64,000 nt of DNA, from contig NZ_JAHFZZ010000005.1 of the NCBI RefSeq assembly GCF_018603905.1, forward strand, positions 558,001 through 622,000, given 5' to 3'. Positions within the stretch are counted from its first letter, which is position 1. Every line of letters starts with the position of its first letter. This DNA is from Nonomuraea sp. NEAU-A123. GTDB taxonomy: Bacteria > Actinomycetota > Actinomycetes > Streptosporangiales > Streptosporangiaceae. The position numbers and the translations under genes were made by a program. Of the stretch, positions 60,006 to 64,000 are shown piece by piece. Under the pieces are notes generated by a model. That model saw only the letters and a program-made list of their open reading frames with translations, ran no database searches and was not told the origin of the DNA.

Positions 60006-61952
60006 ATGAGCTGCCACGCGAGCGACGACACGAGTGACGGCGGGCGGTCCCGGCGCGGCCATCCGCTCGACCCGCTGAGCCCGGCGGAGATCGACGCCGC
60101 CGTCGCCGCCGCGCGCGCCGACGGCCGCCTCGGCGAGCGCGTCCGCTTCTGGGGCGCGACTCTCGACGAAGGCTTCGCCCGGGAGGTGGCCGCGGGCCGG
60201 GCGCCCGCGGGGCAGGTCAAGGTGGGCCTGGTCGCGATGGACCACGGCGGGCGGGCCGCCTGGGAGATCGACGTCCTGCTGGGGGAGCAGCCGCGCTGTC
60301 TGGAGTGGCGCCCGATCGACCCGCGGCGCCCGGGCATCACCTCTGAGGAGGCCAGGGCCGCGGCCCAGGCGTGCCGGCAGAGCCCGCTGTTCAGGGAGGT
60401 GATGGCCAGGCGCGGCATTCACGACGTGTCCCTGGTCATGATCGACCCGGAGTCGATGGGCGGCTTCGAGCCGGACAAGTACAAGGACCGCAGGCTGACC
60501 TGGGGCACCGTCTGGCACCGTACGCACGAGGGCGACAACGGCTACGCCCGCCCCGTGCAGGGCGTCATCCCGATCATCGACATGCACACGATGGAGGTCC
60601 TGGAGGTCGAGGACCACGGCGTCGTGCCGGTATCCGACGAGGCGGGCCCGCTGGAGGCCGGCGGGTTCGGCCCGGACCGCGAAGGGCTCAAGCCGCTGGA
60701 GGTCGCGCAGTCCGAGGGGCCGAGCTTCGACGTGGACGGCTGGCAGGTCAGCTGGCAGGGCTGGCGGTTCCGGGTCGGGTTCACGCACCGGGAGGGGCTC
60801 GTCCTGTACGACCTGGAGTTCAAGGACCGGCCGGTGCTCAAGCGGGCCGCCTGCAACGAGATGTACGTTCCTTACCTCGACTCCAACCCCACCCAATACC
60901 GCAAGAACTTCTTCGACTGGGGCGAGTACGGCGCCGGCCCGCTGACCAACTCCCTGGCCCTGGGCTGCGACTGCCTGGGCGTCATCTCCTACTTCGACGC
61001 CGCCTACCTCGGCGGCGACGGCACCGCCAGGACCATCCCGCAGGCCGTCTGCATGCACGAGGAGGACGACGGCATCCTCTGGAAGCACAACGACCTGCGG
61101 CGCGGGGTCAGCCAGGTACGCCGCTCGCGCCGCCTGATCATCTCCAGCTTCCAGACCGTGGCCAACTACGACTACGGCTTCTACTGGTCGCTCTACCAGG
61201 ACGGCCGAGTGGAGCTGGAGATCAAGCTCACCGGCATCCTGTCGGCCTCGGGCATCGAGGAGGGCGAGGAGGCGCGCTACGGCCGGGTGGTCGCCAAGAA
61301 CGTGCAGACCCCGGCGCACCAGCACTACTTCGGCATCCGGCTGGACACGGCCGTGGACGGCCCGCTGAACCGGCTGGTCGAGGAGCACGCCGAGGGCGAG
61401 CCCGACCCCGAACTGGACCCGTACGGCAACGCGGTGCGCAATGTCCGCACCCCGCTGCTGACCGAGTCGCAGGCGGCGCGCCGCACCGACCCGGCCGCCG
61501 CGCGGCGCTGGCGGGTGGAGAGCGCGACGCGGACGAACCGCTACGGCGAGCCGACCGCCTACCGGCTGCTGCTGCCCAACACGACGCGTTCCTACGGCCG
61601 CCCCGGCTCGGTGATGGCCAGCCGGGCGCCGTTCATCCACCAGCACCTGTGGGCCACCCCCGCAGACCCGGCCGAGCGCTTCGTCGGCGGGCAGTACCCC
61701 AACCACGCCGAGCCGGGGGAGGACGGCGTGCACGTCTGGCAGCGGCAGGACCGCTCGCTCGACGGCGTGGAACTGGTGCTGTGGCCGATCGTGGGCACGC
61801 ATCACTTCCCGCGCCCCGAACAGTGGCCGGTGATGCCGGTGGACCGGATCAAACTGGTATTCGAGCCGGATGGCTTCTTCGACCGAAACCCGGCAATGGA
61901 CATCCCCGATCCGTCGGCGACCAGCGACGATTGCTGCTCGACTGGGATTTAG
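60006..61952 (+). CDS. Copper-containing primary amine oxidase
   Basis: A 648-aa quinoprotein of the AGAO/TYNA family, oxidising primary amines to aldehydes with release of ammonia and H2O2. The topaquinone precursor Tyr is in VANYDYGF. The Cu ligands are the HQHYF pair and the His of THHFPRPEQWPVMP. The catalytic base Asp is in FFDWGEYG, and the conserved disulfide-type LGCDCLG is present. No signal peptide is visible, so it is probably cytoplasmic or exported by an unknown route. The C-terminal DDCCSTGI is unusual. GAGGAG precedes the ATG. Confidence 0.9.
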   Translation: MSCHASDDTSDGGRSRRGHPLDPLSPAEIDAAVAAARADGRLGERVRFWGATLDEGFAREVAAGRAPAGQVKVGLVAMDHGGRAAWEIDVLLGEQPRCLEWRPIDPRRPGITSEEARAAAQACRQSPLFREVMARRGIHDVSLVMIDPESMGGFEPDKYKDRRLTWGTVWHRTHEGDNGYARPVQGVIPIIDMHTMEVLEVEDHGVVPVSDEAGPLEAGGFGPDREGLKPLEVAQSEGPSFDVDGWQVSWQGWRFRVGFTHREGLVLYDLEFKDRPVLKRAACNEMYVPYLDSNPTQYRKNFFDWGEYGAGPLTNSLALGCDCLGVISYFDAAYLGGDGTARTIPQAVCMHEEDDGILWKHNDLRRGVSQVRRSRRLIISSFQTVANYDYGFYWSLYQDGRVELEIKLTGILSASGIEEGEEARYGRVVAKNVQTPAHQHYFGIRLDTAVDGPLNRLVEEHAEGEPDPELDPYGNAVRNVRTPLLTESQAARRTDPAAARRWRVESATRTNRYGEPTAYRLLLPNTTRSYGRPGSVMASRAPFIHQHLWATPADPAERFVGGQYPNHAEPGEDGVHVWQRQDRSLDGVELVLWPIVGTHHFPRPEQWPVMPVDRIKLVFEPDGFFDRNPAMDIPDPSATSDDCCSTGI

Positions 61953-62010
61953 GACATCGGACCTTAACATTCCGGATACGTGGCTGATTCGGAAGCCCGA
62001 AACGATGTAT

Positions 62011-62040
62011 TTGGATCCAATTTCCCCTACATTAGATCCA
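62011..62040. promoter_or_regulatory. Paired GGATCC operator upstream of the family-5 importer
   Basis: TTGGATCCAA (62011-62020) and TAGATCCA (62033-62040) are centred 21 bases apart, exactly the spacing seen before the amine oxidase. They begin 63 bases before the lipoprotein ATG. This is the second site of the same type and argues for a regulon. Confidence 0.7.
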
Positions 62041-62073
62041 TCTGCACAGCGGCGGAATCGAGGAGACCTCCCC

Positions 62074-63747
62074 ATGTCGGATCAGTCGCAGAACACCATG
62101 TCCCGGTCAGACCTCGCCGAGCGGCAGGTGTCGCGCCGCACGCTGCTGCGCGGCGCCGGCCTGCTCGGCGTGGGCGTCGGTTTCGGTCTGACCGGACTCC
62201 TCAGCGCCTGCGGCGTCGCCGCCGAGAACAAGGACGCGGCGGGGCAGCCGACCGGCGCCGCAGGCGGCACGCTCACGCTGGGCATCGACGCCACCAGCGC
62301 GGTCATCGACCCCGCCTTCTACACCTCGCTCGGCGACTGGATGGCCGTGGACTGCATCTGCCGCGGCCTCACCTTCATCTCCTTCGAAACCAACGAGCCC
62401 ACCCCCGACCTGGCCGAGAGCTGGAAGGTCTCCGAGGATGGGCTCACCTACACCTTCGCGCTGCGCAAGGGCGTGACCTTCCACGACGGCACCACCCTCA
62501 CCTCCGCCGACGTGCTGGCCAGCCTCGGCCGCCAGTTCGATCCGAAGGACAAGACGCTGCCCAAGGGCGCCACCCGCCCGCTGGCCAGCCTCGGCGCGAA
62601 CGTGGCGGCCCTGACCGCCGTGGACGAGGGCACGGTCAAGCTGGTGCTGAAGAAGCCGGACCGCACCGTGCTCGCCCGCCTGTCCGACATCGGCGGGCGG
62701 ATCATCTCCAAGGCCGCACTCACCAAGTACGGCGCCGACATCGGCAAGAACCTCGTGGGCACCGGCCCCTTCAAGTACTCGGCGGCGACCGCCGGGCAGT
62801 CCATCACGCTGGAGTCCTTCGCCGGCTTCCGGCTGGGCAAGCCGCCCATCGACCGGCTGGTGCTGCGCCAGGTCCAGGATCCCTCGACCATCGTCAGCTC
62901 GCTGCTCAGCGGCGACCTGTCGGCGACCCAGTTCACGCCGTACTCGGCGGTCGGCCAGATGAAGCAGGACGACTCCGTCACCGTCCAGAACACCCCGCTC
63001 GGCTTCGACGCGATCATGATGATCGACGCGCGGCGCATCCCCGAGGTGAAGGTACGCAAGGCCATCAACCTGGCCATCGACCGGGCGGCGATCGTGGCGC
63101 AGGCGTTCTTCGGCGTCGCCGCCGAACCTGTGGGCTACGCCATCCCGCCCTCCCAGAACGGCCACGACACCGCCCTGGCCGACCTCAGCACGCACGACGT
63201 GGCGACGGCCAAGCGGCTTCTCCAGGAGGCGGGCGCGGTGGGACGCGAAGTGCGGCTGATGGCCGCCAGTGACACCTGGCACCCCAAGGCCGCGCAGATC
63301 ATCGCCCAGAACCTCACCGACATCGGCCTGAAGGTGAAGACCGACTCGGTGGACCCGTCGACGTACTTCAGCCGTCTGGTGGACAAGAGCGACGAGTTCC
63401 ACGAGCTGATGATCTGGGAGCGCAACTCCTACATCCCCGACCCGGACAACATGGTCGGCTCGATGGCCAACCCGGCCGGCCTGTACGGCAGCGTCCTGTC
63501 GGGGATGGACACCCTGGACGGCGCGGACACGCTCGCCAAGGAGCTGTTCGAGGCGAAGAACCTGCCGGACGGCCCCGAGCGGACCGGCGCCTACTCCAAG
63601 ATCCAGCGCCGCTGGGCCGAGGACTACATGGTGCTGTCCATGCTCGCCTACTCCACGAACCTCGTGGTCAGCAACGCGAAGGTCAAGGGCATGAACGTCA
63701 AGGCGCTGTCCAACCACCGCTGCTTCATGGAGCGGGCGGGTGTCTGA
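62074..63747 (+). CDS. ABC transporter substrate-binding protein, family 5 (oligopeptide/dipeptide type)
   Basis: A 557-aa exported protein with a twin-arginine-type motif (SRRTLLRGAG) and a lipobox (LLSAC), so a Tat lipoprotein. The mature part is an SBP_bac_5 domain: NLVGTGPFKYSAATAGQS, DPSTIVSSLLSGDL and KVRKAINLAIDRAAIVAQAF are family signatures. Members bind peptides, but many bind amines, opines or nickel. With an amine oxidase upstream under the same operators, an amine compound is a good guess. ATG 62074 has GAGGAG upstream. Confidence 0.85.
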   Translation: MSDQSQNTMSRSDLAERQVSRRTLLRGAGLLGVGVGFGLTGLLSACGVAAENKDAAGQPTGAAGGTLTLGIDATSAVIDPAFYTSLGDWMAVDCICRGLTFISFETNEPTPDLAESWKVSEDGLTYTFALRKGVTFHDGTTLTSADVLASLGRQFDPKDKTLPKGATRPLASLGANVAALTAVDEGTVKLVLKKPDRTVLARLSDIGGRIISKAALTKYGADIGKNLVGTGPFKYSAATAGQSITLESFAGFRLGKPPIDRLVLRQVQDPSTIVSSLLSGDLSATQFTPYSAVGQMKQDDSVTVQNTPLGFDAIMMIDARRIPEVKVRKAINLAIDRAAIVAQAFFGVAAEPVGYAIPPSQNGHDTALADLSTHDVATAKRLLQEAGAVGREVRLMAASDTWHPKAAQIIAQNLTDIGLKVKTDSVDPSTYFSRLVDKSDEFHELMIWERNSYIPDPDNMVGSMANPAGLYGSVLSGMDTLDGADTLAKELFEAKNLPDGPERTGAYSKIQRRWAEDYMVLSMLAYSTNLVVSNAKVKGMNVKALSNHRCFMERAGV

Positions 63748-64000
63748 GCCCGCCGTCCTGGGCCGGCGGTGGCGGGCGCGCGCCTTCGCCCGGTCCTGGC
63801 CGGCCGCGATCCCCTGGCTGGTGCTGGCCGCGCTGGTGCTGGTCGCCCTGGCCGGGCCGCTGCTGGTCAGCGCGGATCCGGTACGCCAGACGAACCAGAC
63901 GCTGCTGCCGATCGGCACGCCGGGCCACCTGCTCGGCACCGACGACCTGGGCCGCGACGAGCTGGCCAGGCTGGTGTACGGGGCGCGCCCGCTGCTGTCG
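63740..64000 (+). CDS. ABC transporter permease of the DppC/OppC type (partial)
   Basis: The first 87 residues of a permease, running off the window edge. One hydrophobic helix (PWLVLAALVLVALAGPLLV) is followed by PGHLLGTDDLGRDELARLVY, the N-terminal motif of OppC/DppC proteins. The GTG at 63740 overlaps the lipoprotein stop by eight bases. The usual DppC partner order (DppB first) is not followed here, so a DppB gene may come next. Confidence 0.85.
   Translation, partial: MSEPAVLGRRWRARAFARSWPAAIPWLVLAALVLVALAGPLLVSADPVRQTNQTLLPIGTPGHLLGTDDLGRDELARLVYGARPLLS

Noticed and set aside
63740..64000. Complete permease gene at the right edge
   Set aside because: The window ends after 87 codons, so it is reported as partial.

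Overview
The window is high-GC DNA with many GTG starts, ATGA/GTGA gene overlaps, long leader regions and Tat- or lipobox-bearing exported proteins. The gene content is that of a soil saprophyte: several LacI and GntR-FCD regulators, sugar ABC importers with glycosidases, and xanthine-dehydrogenase-family and Rieske oxygenases. This points to a large-genome actinomycete, perhaps of the Streptosporangiales (Nonomuraea/Actinomadura type). The order-level guess is inference. No rRNA, tRNA, CRISPR array, transposase or integrase was recognised.

Layout. 0.2-7.3 kb: a dicarboxylate/glutamate-type symporter, then three exported proteins on the minus strand (C39-like protease, a large beta-propeller protein, a TolB/PD40 beta-propeller). 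7.3-20.0 kb: a minus-strand catabolic operon. Its first gene is a nitrate/sulfonate/taurine-type ABC ATPase and its last genes are the matching lipoprotein and permease. Between them lie a CoxG-like protein, an HpcH/HpaI aldolase, a LigJ-like hydratase, a TPP enzyme, three tandem genes related to 4,5-dihydroxyphthalate decarboxylase (one of them a chimera with DUF3500), an amidohydrolase, a GntR regulator and a decayed carboxylesterase. A paired operator separates this operon from a divergent lactonase-like gene. 21.6-24.1 kb: a TPR-AAA+ ATPase and a TPR membrane protein.

24.2-32.1 kb: a GntR repressor facing a molybdenum hydroxylase operon (FAD, 2Fe-2S, and a large subunit split into two genes), followed by EthD, MoxR/CoxD-like ATPase, CoxE-like VWA protein and an amidohydrolase. 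32.3-35.7 kb: a small putative defence/signalling module with a Crp-like regulator, a class III cyclase-like protein retaining both metal aspartates, a membrane protein, and a convergent gene resembling the Pycsar two-TM effector. This is the best candidate for an undescribed system. 35.9-37.8 kb: an NPP1/NLP protein and a graveyard of tannase-like and GH2 fragments.

37.8-46 kb: a LacI regulator with two operators, a frameshifted GH1 beta-glucosidase, an (alpha/alpha)6-barrel glycosidase and a sugar ABC importer. 46-52 kb: a second LacI regulator, importer and GH43 beta-xylosidase for xylo-oligosaccharides. 52.4-64 kb: an amine-catabolism cluster with a Rieske oxygenase, a glutamine-synthetase-like ligase, an aldehyde dehydrogenase, a PLP-aminotransferase/FAD-oxidase fusion, a GntR regulator, a copper amine oxidase and a family-5 ABC importer that runs off the right edge. 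Paired GGATCC-type operators with identical 21-bp spacing sit before the amine oxidase and the importer, suggesting one regulon.
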